DNA of 64,000 bases. It comes from Methylohalobius sp964654415. Its GTDB lineage: Bacteria; Pseudomonadota; Gammaproteobacteria; Methylococcales; Methylothermaceae. This document shows, piece after piece, positions 17,025-26,195 of the stretch. Position 1 is the stretch's first letter; each line of letters begins with the position of its first letter. Under the pieces are notes generated by a model that made no database searches, had not been told where the DNA came from, and worked only from the letters and a program-made list of their open reading frames with translations. The DNA lies in assembly GCA_964654415.1 (NCBI GenBank), contig CAZZIP010000009.1, positions 1-64,000 of the forward strand, read 5' to 3'. Position numbers and translations under genes: made by a program.

Positions 17025-17200
17025 ACAATCGATCTCCTCTTGATTGCTCGTTTAGAGGATCGTATCCGGCTAGGGATGCGGACACACCGATTGGTTTTAA
17101 CGCACAAATAATGCCAAGGCACGACAAAGCTGCAGAAAGCTTAACTATCGTTAAAATTTTTATACCAAAAAACGACATTTTAAAGCCTTATTTGGCAACT

Positions 17201-17242
17201 AATTGATAAATCATCAATTTAATTGTCGCTTTTTGGCGACAA
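17201..17242. promoter_or_regulatory. Two adjacent inverted repeats in a divergent intergenic region
   Basis: AATTGAT-aaatc-ATCAATT (17201-17219) and TTGTCGC-tttttg-GCGACAA (17223-17242) sit side by side in AT-rich DNA between the acyltransferase gene and the quinone oxidoreductase. The first looks like an operator for a dimeric regulator. The second could be an operator or an RNA hairpin in the leader of the rightward gene. Confidence 0.4.
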
Positions 17243-17271
17243 CTAATTTTTACAAAATTACGATTATCACC

Positions 17272-18252
17272 ATGCGAGCTATAACAATCCCTGTTCCAGG
17301 CGGTCCCGAGGTGCTGCAGGTCACTTGCCGCGAGATACCGGTACCGGGTCCGGACGAGGTGCTCATTCAGGTCAAAGCCTGCGGCGTCAATCGCCCGGAC
17401 ATCCTGCAGCGCAAGGGACGGTATCCCCCTCCGCCTGGCGCTTCGGACATTCCTGGGCTTGAAGTTGCCGGTATCATCGCGGCGATTGGCCCTGAGGTCA
17501 GCTCATGGCGGGTGGGAGAGCGAGTCTGTGCGCTGGTCACCGGCGGAGGTTACGCAGAATACTGCGTGGCGCCGATCCAAACCTGCCTGCCTATCCCCAA
17601 GGGGCTGGATTTCGTCCAAGCGGCGGCTTTGCCTGAGACTTTTTTCACCGTCTGGACCAATGTGTTCGAGCGCGGTCGTCTCGAAGTGGGGGAGCGTCTA
17701 TTGGTGCACGGTGGCGCAGGTGGTATCGGGACTACCGCCATTCAGCTCGCCCGAGCGTTGCGCCAGGCTGAAATCTACACTACTTGCGGCAGCGAGGCCA
17801 AATGCCGCTTCTGCGAGACGCTTGGGGCCAAGCAAGCCATTAATTACCGGCGTGAGGATTTCGCCGAACGCATCCTCCAGTTGACTGCCGGGAAGGGAGT
17901 GGACGTGATCCTGGACATCATCGGTGGCCCTTATCTCGAAGCGAATCTGAAGTCTCTTGCCCCCGAAGGGCGATTGCTGATCATCGCCGTCCAGGGAGGC
18001 GCGAGAAGCGAAATCGAATTGCCGGTCATTTTCCTCAAGCGCCTGACTTTGACCGGCTCTACCCTCCGGGCTCGCGAGCTTGAGGTCAAAGCGGCCATCG
18101 CCCGCCAGTTGTTAAGACACGTCTGGCCGCTTCTAGAGCGGGGCGAGGTGCGCCCCATCATCTACACGACTTTGCCTCTGGAACAGGCGGCCGAAGCCCA
18201 TCGGATGCTGGAAAACTACGAACACATCGGCAAAATCGTTTTGGTCCCCTGA
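17272..18252 (+). CDS. qor: NAD(P)H-quinone oxidoreductase, zeta-crystallin/PIG3 type
   Basis: A 326-residue medium-chain reductase without the structural zinc cysteines. N-terminal GroES-like domain (MRAITIPVPGGPEVLQ; VKACGVNRPDILQRKGRYPP), then a Rossmann fold with the NADP(H) motif VHGGAGGIGTTAIQLA at about residues 144-159. The PIG3 subgroup reduces quinones by one electron. ATG 17272 is preferred; the frame upstream is AT-rich intergenic sequence. It appears monocistronic. Confidence 0.9.
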   Translation: MRAITIPVPGGPEVLQVTCREIPVPGPDEVLIQVKACGVNRPDILQRKGRYPPPPGASDIPGLEVAGIIAAIGPEVSSWRVGERVCALVTGGGYAEYCVAPIQTCLPIPKGLDFVQAAALPETFFTVWTNVFERGRLEVGERLLVHGGAGGIGTTAIQLARALRQAEIYTTCGSEAKCRFCETLGAKQAINYRREDFAERILQLTAGKGVDVILDIIGGPYLEANLKSLAPEGRLLIIAVQGGARSEIELPVIFLKRLTLTGSTLRARELEVKAAIARQLLRHVWPLLERGEVRPIIYTTLPLEQAAEAHRMLENYEHIGKIVLVP

Positions 18253-18338
18253 TTCTCACGCCGGGTTTGGACTAGACTTCTCAAAGATAGGCCTTGCTTG
18301 CCCGCGTTGAGTAAATCAATTCACAGCTTTGAGTTTTT

Positions 18339-19754
18339 ATGCCCGATCTGCCGTTTGATCTTAACACCAAGGCGGCTGCGCGCTGGGTGGCGGAACTGGA
18401 ATCGGTCCCCATCAAAACCCGTGCGCGTCATTTATATGACGTCCTTAAAGCGCTCAATGCCAGAGCCTTGCCGGAAGCGGTACGCCTGGCGTTACTGGAA
18501 ATCTTGCGACCTTCGGTATTCGCCGCTTCTGAGATTTTGGCCCAGGATTCGACTCGCCTGGCTTCCCCGCTGCCAGAAAGCGCTAGAAGTGCTGTCAAGC
18601 TGAGCGCGCTTTTACACCACGAACTGGCCGCAGGCTACGAACGCGCATTGACCGAGGCAACCGCGGTTGCAGGCCACAGGATCATGGTTTCGCTGGGATG
18701 GATGCTGGTCAGGACCCTGCAATGGGGCGGAACGCTCGGATCCAGCGCGTGGAAGCGGCTCTATGCCATCTATCAGCAGGGAGAAATACAGGGGTGGCTG
18801 ACCAGGCCGGAAAACGAGCCTTTGAGCGGTTCGGTAGAAATCCCCCACGAGCGATTCAAGTGCGCCGTCGCATTTGCCGCGCTGACGCCCACGTGGTTCG
18901 ATCCCTGTTTTATGGACGAGCTTTTCAGGTTTTTGCTGCAACGCCGTCAGCACATAGCGATGGGCGAAGCTCCCGTAGCAGATGGTTGGTTCATAAACCT
19001 TTCCCAGGGTCGGGGACCACGCTGCATCGGTCTTGCCCCTGAAACATCCGGTCGCTTTCTGTACCTGAGCGTGTGCCTGTCTCAGCCAGAAGAACTGCCT
19101 TTGCCCCTGGCGCAGCGGCTGCGGCATCTCCTCGGTCAATTGCCTGAGGACGAATACGCGCTGACCCGCCGGGTAGATGAGCTCTGGCGCGGATGGGGTA
19201 GCGTCGTGGCAGAACTGAATCGGCATAGAGCTCATCGGGTCCCTGCTAACGACTGGCTGGCAGTGCCGGAGTTCGAGTTGGCTCCGCTGGATAAAGACTT
19301 ATCTTCTCCCCTTGGTCCTGCGAGTTCTAGGAGCCGCGTCTACCGGCAGCTCAATGCTCTTTTGCGGTTGCGCCAGGACGATTCGATCGCCGTCCTTGAA
19401 ACAGCTCATGTGGAGATTCAGCCAGGCGATCTAATAGTGCTGAAATTGCTCGATGAGACCTTGCTCGCGGCAGTCGTTCGATGGGTCAAGACCAGCGTGC
19501 AAGAAACCAAGACTAGAGCTGGTCTGGACCTGTTCGGGAAAGGCGTCGAATGCGTCCAAGTCCTGATTGTGGGGCAAGGACCAATCCGTTCCGTAGGAAT
19601 CATCGCTGCTCAGGACGGAAATGACGTGCTGATCCTTCCGCCGCTTCGGCTCAAACCGGGATCTCGGGTTATGATCGGCGGCAGCGAAGCTCAGATCGCT
19701 CGATTGCTGGAGTGGACGGACGAGTTTTGCGCTTATTGCCTGATCCACCAATGA
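18339..19754 (+). CDS. Uncharacterised protein with a C-terminal PilZ-like beta region
   Basis: A 471-residue soluble protein I cannot assign. Residues 1-300 are mostly helical and Leu/Ala/Arg-rich (LNTKAAARWVAELESVP, GWMLVRTLQWGGTLGSSAWK). Residues 345-460 look like two beta-barrel repeats: LETAHVEIQPGDLIVLKLL with LAAVVRWVKTS, and DVLILPPLRLKPGSRVMIGG. The turn patterns recall PilZ domains, but no clear RxxxR or D/NxSxxG signature is seen, so c-di-GMP binding is doubtful. It lies 23 bases before recF on the same strand, in the place dnaN usually holds. Confidence 0.6.
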   Translation: MPDLPFDLNTKAAARWVAELESVPIKTRARHLYDVLKALNARALPEAVRLALLEILRPSVFAASEILAQDSTRLASPLPESARSAVKLSALLHHELAAGYERALTEATAVAGHRIMVSLGWMLVRTLQWGGTLGSSAWKRLYAIYQQGEIQGWLTRPENEPLSGSVEIPHERFKCAVAFAALTPTWFDPCFMDELFRFLLQRRQHIAMGEAPVADGWFINLSQGRGPRCIGLAPETSGRFLYLSVCLSQPEELPLPLAQRLRHLLGQLPEDEYALTRRVDELWRGWGSVVAELNRHRAHRVPANDWLAVPEFELAPLDKDLSSPLGPASSRSRVYRQLNALLRLRQDDSIAVLETAHVEIQPGDLIVLKLLDETLLAAVVRWVKTSVQETKTRAGLDLFGKGVECVQVLIVGQGPIRSVGIIAAQDGNDVLILPPLRLKPGSRVMIGGSEAQIARLLEWTDEFCAYCLIHQ

Positions 19755-19777
19755 GGTGAGTTTGGTATTATGATTGC

Positions 19778-20836
19778 ATGTCATTGGTGCGCCTTGATAT
19801 TCATCAGCTCCGTAACCTCCGTTACGCTTCTCTCTATTTCGATCCCCACATAAACCTGATCATTGGTCCCAACGCCAGCGGCAAGACTTCTCTGCTAGAG
19901 GCGATCTATTTGCTTGGCCGGGCGCATTCATTCCGCACTACGCGAAGCTTGGATTTGATCGCGCACGGGAGCGATCGGCTGATAGTCGCTGGAAGGGTGC
20001 TCAGTGAGGGCCGGGAGGTTTCGGTGGGAATTGGGTTTCAGGGCAACCAGCGGCAGATCAAGCTGGACGATAGGGAGGTACAGGCACGCGCTGAGCTGCT
20101 CCAGATATTGCCGATGCAATTTATCGATCCAACTCTTCATGCGCTGTTTGAGGATACGCCTAGGTCTAGGCGTAGGCTCTTGGACTGGGGCGTATTCTAC
20201 GCTGAGCCCGAATTTTTGCCGGCTTGGCGCCGCTACCAGCGCGCTCTGAGGCAGCGCAATGCTGGCTTAAGATGCGGGGACTTGAGCGCCGCTAAGCTGT
20301 GGGGGCAAGAACTTTTGAAATACGGTAAAATAATAGAAGTTTGTCGGGCTCGTTATCTAGAGAGCTTGCAAAGCGAATTTAGCCAGGTATCGGCCTGGCT
20401 AGGTCTAGGTCAGGAGGTTGAACTCTGCTATCTGCCGGGTCGAGCCGGCGGCAAAGACCTCGAGACGGCCTTAACGGACGACTTGGAGCGCGATGTCCGC
20501 CAAGGCTACACCCAGAGCGGACCTCATCGGGATGACTTCATGGCCTACGTCGCGGGGCGTCCGGTCTGTCGGCTTTTCTCCCGTGGGCAGATGAAACTTG
20601 TGACTTATGCGCTGATTTTTGTCCAGCTCCGCAGTTTGGGACGCCCAGCCTGCCTCTTGATCGATGACTTGATGTCGGAATTGGATTTTGAAAATCAAGC
20701 ACTTTTGACCGAATTGATCGTCCAACTCAAGCTTCAGGTTTTTATCACCGCGACCCGTTCTGAGGCATTGACCAGCCTCGTTTCCCGGGCTCCCCGGACG
20801 TTCCTAGTGGACAGGGGAGTCATCAAACCGGTTTGA
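19778..20836 (+). CDS. recF: DNA replication and repair protein RecF
   Basis: An SMC-like ATPase that loads RecA at gaps with RecO and RecR. 352 residues: Walker A GPNASGKTS (residues 29-37), signature-like FSRGQMKLVTYAL (about 266-278) and Walker B CLLIDDLMSELD (about 290-301). The usual signature SRGQQKLL is slightly altered, with Met in place of the second Gln. It lies 22 bases before gyrB. dnaA and dnaN, normally upstream, are absent. Confidence 0.93.
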   Translation: MSLVRLDIHQLRNLRYASLYFDPHINLIIGPNASGKTSLLEAIYLLGRAHSFRTTRSLDLIAHGSDRLIVAGRVLSEGREVSVGIGFQGNQRQIKLDDREVQARAELLQILPMQFIDPTLHALFEDTPRSRRRLLDWGVFYAEPEFLPAWRRYQRALRQRNAGLRCGDLSAAKLWGQELLKYGKIIEVCRARYLESLQSEFSQVSAWLGLGQEVELCYLPGRAGGKDLETALTDDLERDVRQGYTQSGPHRDDFMAYVAGRPVCRLFSRGQMKLVTYALIFVQLRSLGRPACLLIDDLMSELDFENQALLTELIVQLKLQVFITATRSEALTSLVSRAPRTFLVDRGVIKPV

Positions 20837-20858
20837 TTTAGGCAAATTTCGGAAATTT

Positions 20859-23282
20859 ATGCGTAAACCAGCAGCTCAAGCCTACGACAGTTCCAGTATT
20901 CAGGTCCTAAAAGGTCTGGAGGCGGTGCGTAAACGTCCCGGGATGTACATCGGCGACACCGATGATGGGACTGGCCTCCATCACATGGTTTTCGAAGTGG
21001 TGGATAATTCCATCGATGAGGCCCTGGCGGGTTATTGCAAAAACATCACGGTGGTTATTCATGCGGATGGTTCAGTGTCGGTGGAGGATGACGGGCGCGG
21101 TATTCCGGTCGATGTGATGCCGGAAGAAGGGCGTCCGGCAGCCGAGGTGATCATGACTACCCTCCACTCGGGCGGCAAGTTTGACGACAACGCCTACAAA
21201 GTCTCCGGAGGCTTGCACGGCGTTGGGGTGTCGGTAGTCAACGCTTTGTCGGAAGAATTGATCTTAGAAATCAAGCGCGACGGCAAGCTCTACCGCCAGG
21301 TTTACCGCCTAGGCGAGCCGGTCACGCCGCTTCAGGTGATCGGCACGGCCAGAGCCACTGGCACAAAGGTGCGGTTTAAACCTAGCCCGTCGATTTTCAG
21401 CAATACCGAATTCCACTACGACATCCTCGCCAGGCGCCTGCGCGAGCTTTCCTTCCTCAACCCCGGGGTAAGCATCCGATTACGCGACGAGCGTACCGAT
21501 CGCGAGGACCACTTCCAATTTGCCGGCGGGATCACGGCCTTCGTCTCGCAGCTGGTCAAAAACAAGACACCGCTGTTCGACAAGGTGTTTTATTGTCATG
21601 CGGTCAGGGAGGGTATCGAGGTGGAAGCAGCGATGATGTGGACCGATACGTATCAGGAGAACGTCCTGTGCTACACCAACAACATTCCCCAAAGAGACGG
21701 CGGGACCCATCTGGCCGGTTTCCGCGCCGCCTTGACCCGGACGCTCAACCAGTACGTCGAATCCCAGGGGATCACCAAGAAGCACAAGATTCACCCAACC
21801 GGGGACGACATCCGCGAGGGGTTAACTGCAGTCCTCTCGGTCAAAGTGCCAGACCCCAAGTTTTCCTCCCAGACTAAAGACAAACTGGTATCCTCGGAAG
21901 TCAAGCCGGTGGTGGAAGCGGTCGTCGCTGACAAGTTCCAGGAGTTTCTGCTCGAACATCCCCAGGCCGCCAAGGCTATCGTAAACAAGATCCTAGAGGC
22001 GGCAAGAGCCCGTGAAGCCGCCCGCCGTGCCCGCGAGATGACCCGCCGCAAGACTGCCTTGGACATGGGCGGATTGCCGGGCAAACTGGCCGATTGCCAG
22101 GAAAAGGATCCTGCCCATTCTGAGCTGTTTATCGTCGAGGGCGACTCGGCCGGAGGTTCGGCCAAGCAAGGCCGCGACCGCCGCACCCAAGCGATTTTGC
22201 CTCTCAAAGGCAAGATCCTCAACGTGGAACGGGCCAGGTTCGACAAGATGCTGTCCTCCGACGAGATCGCCACCCTGATCACCGCTTTGGGCTGCGGCAT
22301 CGGCAAGGACGACTACGATCCTGATAAGCTGCGTTATCACCGGATCATTATCATGACCGACGCCGACGTCGATGGCTCCCACATCCGGACTTTGTTGCTC
22401 ACTTTCTTTTACCGACAGATGGTGCAGCTGATCGAACGCGGTCATGTTTACATTGCCCAGCCGCCCTTGTACAAGGTCAAAAAAGGCAAACAGGAGCACT
22501 ATGTCAAGGACGAGGCGGAGCTCAACGAATACTTGCTGCAGTTGGCCCTCGATCAGGCGGCCTTGCTTCCGGATGCGGCAAGCCCTCCGATTCAGGGGCC
22601 GGGATTGGAGAAGCTGGTGCGGGCTTATCTTGCGGTGCAGGACGTCATTTGCCGCCACAGCATCCATTACGACGAGGCATTTTTGGAAGCATTGGTGGCC
22701 TTGCCGGCCTTGGAGGAGTCGCTGTTATGGGATCAAGACGCCTTAAGGGACTGGTTCCAAGCTTTGGAAGCGCATCTCAACCGCGAATCCAGCCGTGCGA
22801 TCCGCTATACTGTCGCTCTGGAGTTTTTCGAAGGCGACTTAAGCTTCAAGGCCACGGTGAGCAAGCGCCTGTATGGGGTACACAAAAGTTTTGCTATTAC
22901 TCCTAGCTTTTTTCAGTCGGCAGACTACCTGAAGCTTTCGCGTTTCGGCCAGGAAACCAACGGACTGTTTGGTGAAGAAACCGTGCTCCAGGTCGGCGAG
23001 CGAAAACTTAAGGTCGCTGATTTCAAACAAGTCTTTGCGACGTTGATGGAAGAAGCGCGCAGAGGCCAGCAAATCCAGCGCTACAAAGGGTTGGGGGAAA
23101 TGAATCCAGAGCAATTGTGGGAGACGACCATGAACCCAGACAGCCGCCGCTTGCTGAAGGTGACGATAGAGGATGCGGTGGCCGCCGACGAGATCTTCTC
23201 GACGCTGATGGGCGACCAGGTAGAGCCGCGGCGCCGGTTCATCGAGGAAAACGCTTTGGCCGTAGAGAATTTGGATATCTAG
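20859..23282 (+). CDS. gyrB: DNA gyrase subunit B
   Basis: The ATPase subunit of gyrase. 807 residues: GHKL ATPase with VVDNSIDEALAG (catalytic Glu), the ATP lid GGLHGVGVSVVNAL and QTKDKL; TOPRIM with EGDSAGGSAKQGRDR and DADVDGSHI; a C-terminal domain ending RRRFIEENALAVENLDI. The insert between about 570 and 730 has the length seen in proteobacterial GyrB. The motifs identify GyrB rather than ParE. It probably shares a transcript with recF. Confidence 0.98.
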   Translation: MRKPAAQAYDSSSIQVLKGLEAVRKRPGMYIGDTDDGTGLHHMVFEVVDNSIDEALAGYCKNITVVIHADGSVSVEDDGRGIPVDVMPEEGRPAAEVIMTTLHSGGKFDDNAYKVSGGLHGVGVSVVNALSEELILEIKRDGKLYRQVYRLGEPVTPLQVIGTARATGTKVRFKPSPSIFSNTEFHYDILARRLRELSFLNPGVSIRLRDERTDREDHFQFAGGITAFVSQLVKNKTPLFDKVFYCHAVREGIEVEAAMMWTDTYQENVLCYTNNIPQRDGGTHLAGFRAALTRTLNQYVESQGITKKHKIHPTGDDIREGLTAVLSVKVPDPKFSSQTKDKLVSSEVKPVVEAVVADKFQEFLLEHPQAAKAIVNKILEAARAREAARRAREMTRRKTALDMGGLPGKLADCQEKDPAHSELFIVEGDSAGGSAKQGRDRRTQAILPLKGKILNVERARFDKMLSSDEIATLITALGCGIGKDDYDPDKLRYHRIIIMTDADVDGSHIRTLLLTFFYRQMVQLIERGHVYIAQPPLYKVKKGKQEHYVKDEAELNEYLLQLALDQAALLPDAASPPIQGPGLEKLVRAYLAVQDVICRHSIHYDEAFLEALVALPALEESLLWDQDALRDWFQALEAHLNRESSRAIRYTVALEFFEGDLSFKATVSKRLYGVHKSFAITPSFFQSADYLKLSRFGQETNGLFGEETVLQVGERKLKVADFKQVFATLMEEARRGQQIQRYKGLGEMNPEQLWETTMNPDSRRLLKVTIEDAVAADEIFSTLMGDQVEPRRRFIEENALAVENLDI

Positions 23283-23284
23283 TT

Positions 23285-24079
23285 ATGCTGCCTTATCCGC
23301 ACATCGATCCGGTCGCGATCCAAATTGGTCCGCTTAAGGTCCACTGGTATGGCCTCATGTACCTGTTTGGATTCCTGGGCGCATGGGTCTTGGCGCATCG
23401 GCGAGCTGAGAAGTTTGGCTGGCGAAAAGAAGAAATCGACGATCTGGTTTTTTATGGCGCCTTTGGCGTTGTGCTGGGCGGGCGCAGCGGTTACATGCTG
23501 TTTTACAACCTAGCGGCACTCGTCTATGATCCTTTAAGCTTTTTCCGCGTGTGGGAGGGCGGCATGTCGTTCCACGGCGGCCTGTTGGGGGTCCTGGTAG
23601 CGATGGGGTTGTTTGCCCGCAAATATAAGCGGGCGTTTTTTGAGGTCACTGACTTCATCGCGCCGCTGGTGCCGATTGGACTGTTTTTTGGCCGGATCGG
23701 CAATTTCATCAACGGCGAGTTGTGGGGCAAGGTCACCGATCTGCCCTGGGGGATGGTATTTCCCACCGGTGGCCATCTGCCGCGTCATCCTTCTCAACTG
23801 TACGAGGCGCTTTTGGAAGGGATCGTGCTGTTTGCGGTGCTTTGGTTTTATTCAGCCAAGCCCCGCCCGCCGAAGGCGGTCTCCGGACTGTTTTTGCTTT
23901 TGTACGGCAGCTTTCGCTTTTTGGTGGAATTCATCCGCGAGCCGGACGCTCACATCGGTTATCTGGCGTTCGGCTGGCTGACTATGGGACAGGTGTTGTC
24001 TTTCCCCATGATTGTGGCCGGCGTTTTGCTTTTGGCCCTAGCTTACCAGCACATTAGGCTTGCGCCAGCAGGGAAATGA
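23285..24079 (+). CDS. lgt: Prolipoprotein diacylglyceryl transferase
   Basis: An inner-membrane enzyme that adds diacylglycerol to the lipobox Cys. The true start is ATG 23285, two bases after the gyrB stop, giving 264 residues; a longer open frame from 23117 lies inside gyrB. Seven hydrophobic segments, the Lgt signature GRIGNFINGELWG (about residues 137-149) and HPSQLYEALLEG support the call. The order lgt-thyA-folA is conserved in gammaproteobacteria. Confidence 0.96.
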   Translation: MLPYPHIDPVAIQIGPLKVHWYGLMYLFGFLGAWVLAHRRAEKFGWRKEEIDDLVFYGAFGVVLGGRSGYMLFYNLAALVYDPLSFFRVWEGGMSFHGGLLGVLVAMGLFARKYKRAFFEVTDFIAPLVPIGLFFGRIGNFINGELWGKVTDLPWGMVFPTGGHLPRHPSQLYEALLEGIVLFAVLWFYSAKPRPPKAVSGLFLLLYGSFRFLVEFIREPDAHIGYLAFGWLTMGQVLSFPMIVAGVLLLALAYQHIRLAPAGK

Positions 24080-24082
24080 GCG

Positions 24083-24877
24083 ATGCGCGCTTATCTGGAA
24101 TTGCTTTTGGACATCCTCGACCACGGCGTTGCCAAGGACGACCGCACCGGCGTTGGAACCTTGAGCGTATTCGGCCGCCAGCTTCGCCTCGACCTAGGTC
24201 AAGGATTTCCGCTTTTGACCACCAAGAAACTGCACTGGCCTTCCATCGTCCATGAGCTATTGTGGTTTCTTTCCGGCGATACCAACATCGCTTACCTCAA
24301 CCGTCACGGCGTGACCATTTGGGACGAGTGGGCTGACCCGTCCGGCGATCTAGGTCCCATCTATGGCAAGCAATGGCGAGCTTGGGAAGGACCGAGAGGA
24401 GAAATCATCGATCAACTTGCTGACGTGGTTGCCGCTTTGAGCTGCGATCCAAACTCCAGACGTCTTCTGGTCAGCGCTTGGAACGTGGCCGATTTAGCCA
24501 AGATGGCCCTGCCGCCTTGCCACTATGCGTTTCAGTTTTACGCCGCGGGTGGAAAGCTTTCGTGCATGTTCCACATGCGTTCGGTGGACGTATTTTTGGG
24601 GCTTCCGTTCAACCTGGCCAGCTACGCGCTCTTGACCCACATGATCGCCCACCAGGTGGGGCTTGAGGTTGGGGAACTGATCTGGACTGGCGGCGACGTG
24701 CACCTGTATCGCAACCATTTAGAGCAGGCCAGAACCCAGCTGCAACGCGCCCCTTACCCCTTACCAAGGCTAGAAATCGTACGCCGCCCGGAGTCGCTAT
24801 TCGACTACCGGTTTGAGGATTTCAAGCTGCACGGCTATCGTGCCCATCCTCCCATCAGAGCAGAAGTGGCGGTATGA
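24083..24877 (+). CDS. thyA: Thymidylate synthase
   Basis: Methylates dUMP using methylenetetrahydrofolate. 264 residues, the E. coli length. Catalytic Cys146 lies in ALPPCHYAFQFY, folate and dUMP residues in RSVDVFLGLPFNLASYALL, and the C-terminus ends IRAEVAV. It follows lgt by three bases and overlaps folA by 4 bases (ATGA), so the two folate-cycle enzymes are translationally coupled. Confidence 0.98.
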   Translation: MRAYLELLLDILDHGVAKDDRTGVGTLSVFGRQLRLDLGQGFPLLTTKKLHWPSIVHELLWFLSGDTNIAYLNRHGVTIWDEWADPSGDLGPIYGKQWRAWEGPRGEIIDQLADVVAALSCDPNSRRLLVSAWNVADLAKMALPPCHYAFQFYAAGGKLSCMFHMRSVDVFLGLPFNLASYALLTHMIAHQVGLEVGELIWTGGDVHLYRNHLEQARTQLQRAPYPLPRLEIVRRPESLFDYRFEDFKLHGYRAHPPIRAEVAV

Positions 24878-25392
24878 ATTCTTATCCCGAGCATAGCGAG
24901 GGACCTTCCATCACCTTCATCGTCGCCATGGCGCGCAACCGGGTGATCGGCCAAGGGGGACGGATGCCCTGGCACTTAAGCGAAGATCTGCGCCGGTTCC
25001 GGGAACTTACCTGGGGCAAGTCGATTTTAATGGGACGGCGCACCTTCGAATCCATCGGTCGTCCCCTGCCGGGACGGCACAACATCATCTTGACCCGAAA
25101 GAAGCAATTTCAGGCGCAAGGGGGCACGGTGGTCGGGTCGCTGGAAGAAGCGCTTGCCGTCGTGCGCGGGGAAGAAGTGATGGTGATCGGGGGCGCCTCG
25201 CTGTATGCTGCCTTACTCCCTAAAGCGGTCAAAATCCATTTGACTCAGATACACGCCGACTATACCGGCGATACCTTCTTCCCCGAATGGTCGCAGGAAT
25301 CCTGGCAAGAAGTCTACCGGGAAGAGCAAAAGTCTGAAGGTTTTCCCCATGCCTACAGTTTTATCGTGCTTGAGCGGGTTCAGCCGGGTTGA
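24874..25392 (+). CDS. folA: Dihydrofolate reductase with an unusual N-terminal extension
   Basis: Regenerates tetrahydrofolate consumed by ThyA. 172 residues; the DHFR core begins at ITFIVAMARNRVIG, with MPWHLSEDLRRF (catalytic Asp/Glu-type acid), LMGRRTFESIG and VMVIGGASLYAALL. Before the core are about 12 extra residues (NSYPEHSEGPS) encoded by a sequence that looks like a common dispersed repeat, so the start codon region was rebuilt. The ATG overlaps the thyA stop. The 3' end overlaps the convergent apaH by 13 bases. Confidence 0.95.
   Translation: MNSYPEHSEGPSITFIVAMARNRVIGQGGRMPWHLSEDLRRFRELTWGKSILMGRRTFESIGRPLPGRHNIILTRKKQFQAQGGTVVGSLEEALAVVRGEEVMVIGGASLYAALLPKAVKIHLTQIHADYTGDTFFPEWSQESWQEVYREEQKSEGFPHAYSFIVLERVQPG
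24884..24905 (+). repeat. Dispersed GAGC-xTAGCGAGG-type repeat inside the folA 5' end
   Basis: ATCCCGAGCATAGCGAGGGACC belongs by appearance to the widespread GAGCGAAGCGA-type short repeats, whose chance translation PEHSEG is familiar. A related copy lies at 26316-26352. Confidence 0.5.
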
Positions 25393-26195
25393 CGATAGCG
25401 CGGGCAGTCGATGCTGACCCGGTACATCTCTCCGTCCAAGCGCAGCGCCGTCAACTGCCCTCCCCACACGCAGCCAGTATCGATCCCGTAACAGCCGTTC
25501 TCGGCTATAAATCCCAGCGTGGACCAGTGGCCGAAGAGGATTTCTTGGCCTTGGCTTCTGCGCCCTGGAAACCGAAACCACGGAATGAGGTGCGGCAATT
25601 CCGCCGGTTGAGCGGTATGTTGCAACGCCAATCGCCCCTCCGGATCACAATAGCGTAGCCGGGTAAAGCAATTGACGATGAAACGCAATCTCGCCCAACC
25701 GCTAAGATCCTCCGACCAAAGATCCGGTTCGTTGCCGTACATGTGCTTTAGGAATTCCTGCCACGAATCCCCTTTAAGTACCGCTTCCGCTTCTTTGGCA
25801 CAGCGGCTGGCGGTATCCAAATCCCACTGCGGCGGCAAACCGGCATGAATTAGACAAAAACGCTCGTTTCGATGGAGTAGAGGGCGCTGACGCAGCCAAT
25901 CGATCAGCTCCTCCCAGTCAGGCGCTGAGAGGACATCGGCCAGATCCTGCTTATGGCGGTATTCTTGACCGTGCGCGACCGCAAGCAGGTGAAGATCGTG
26001 GTTGCCCAGCACGGTCACCGCTCGACTGCCCAAGTTTTTCACGAAACGTAAGGTTTCTAAAGAATGAGGCCCCCGGTTGACCAGGTCACCGGTGAACCAA
26101 AGCACGTCGGAAGCTGGATCAAAATTGATCTTATCCAGCAGTTTCTGCAGCTCAAAGAAACAACCTTGGATATCGCCGATAGCATAATGGGCCAT
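25380..26195 (-). CDS. apaH: Symmetrical bis(5'-nucleosyl)-tetraphosphatase ApaH
   Basis: Hydrolyses Ap4A to two ADP. 271 residues of the calcineurin-like phosphoesterase fold: IGDIQGCF (residues 6-13, metal), WFTGDLVNRGPHS, VLGNHDLHLLA and the later HAGLPPQWDL. Length matches E. coli ApaH. Convergent with folA, overlapping 13 bases. The neighbourhood of folA and apaH is also seen in enterobacteria. Confidence 0.96.
   Translation of the reverse strand: MAHYAIGDIQGCFFELQKLLDKINFDPASDVLWFTGDLVNRGPHSLETLRFVKNLGSRAVTVLGNHDLHLLAVAHGQEYRHKQDLADVLSAPDWEELIDWLRQRPLLHRNERFCLIHAGLPPQWDLDTASRCAKEAEAVLKGDSWQEFLKHMYGNEPDLWSEDLSGWARLRFIVNCFTRLRYCDPEGRLALQHTAQPAELPHLIPWFRFPGRRSQGQEILFGHWSTLGFIAENGCYGIDTGCVWGGQLTALRLDGEMYRVSIDCPRYRQPG

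Noticed and set aside
19778..23282. Origin of replication at recF-gyrB
   Set aside because: No cluster of DnaA boxes or AT-rich unwinding region was seen, and dnaA/dnaN are absent.
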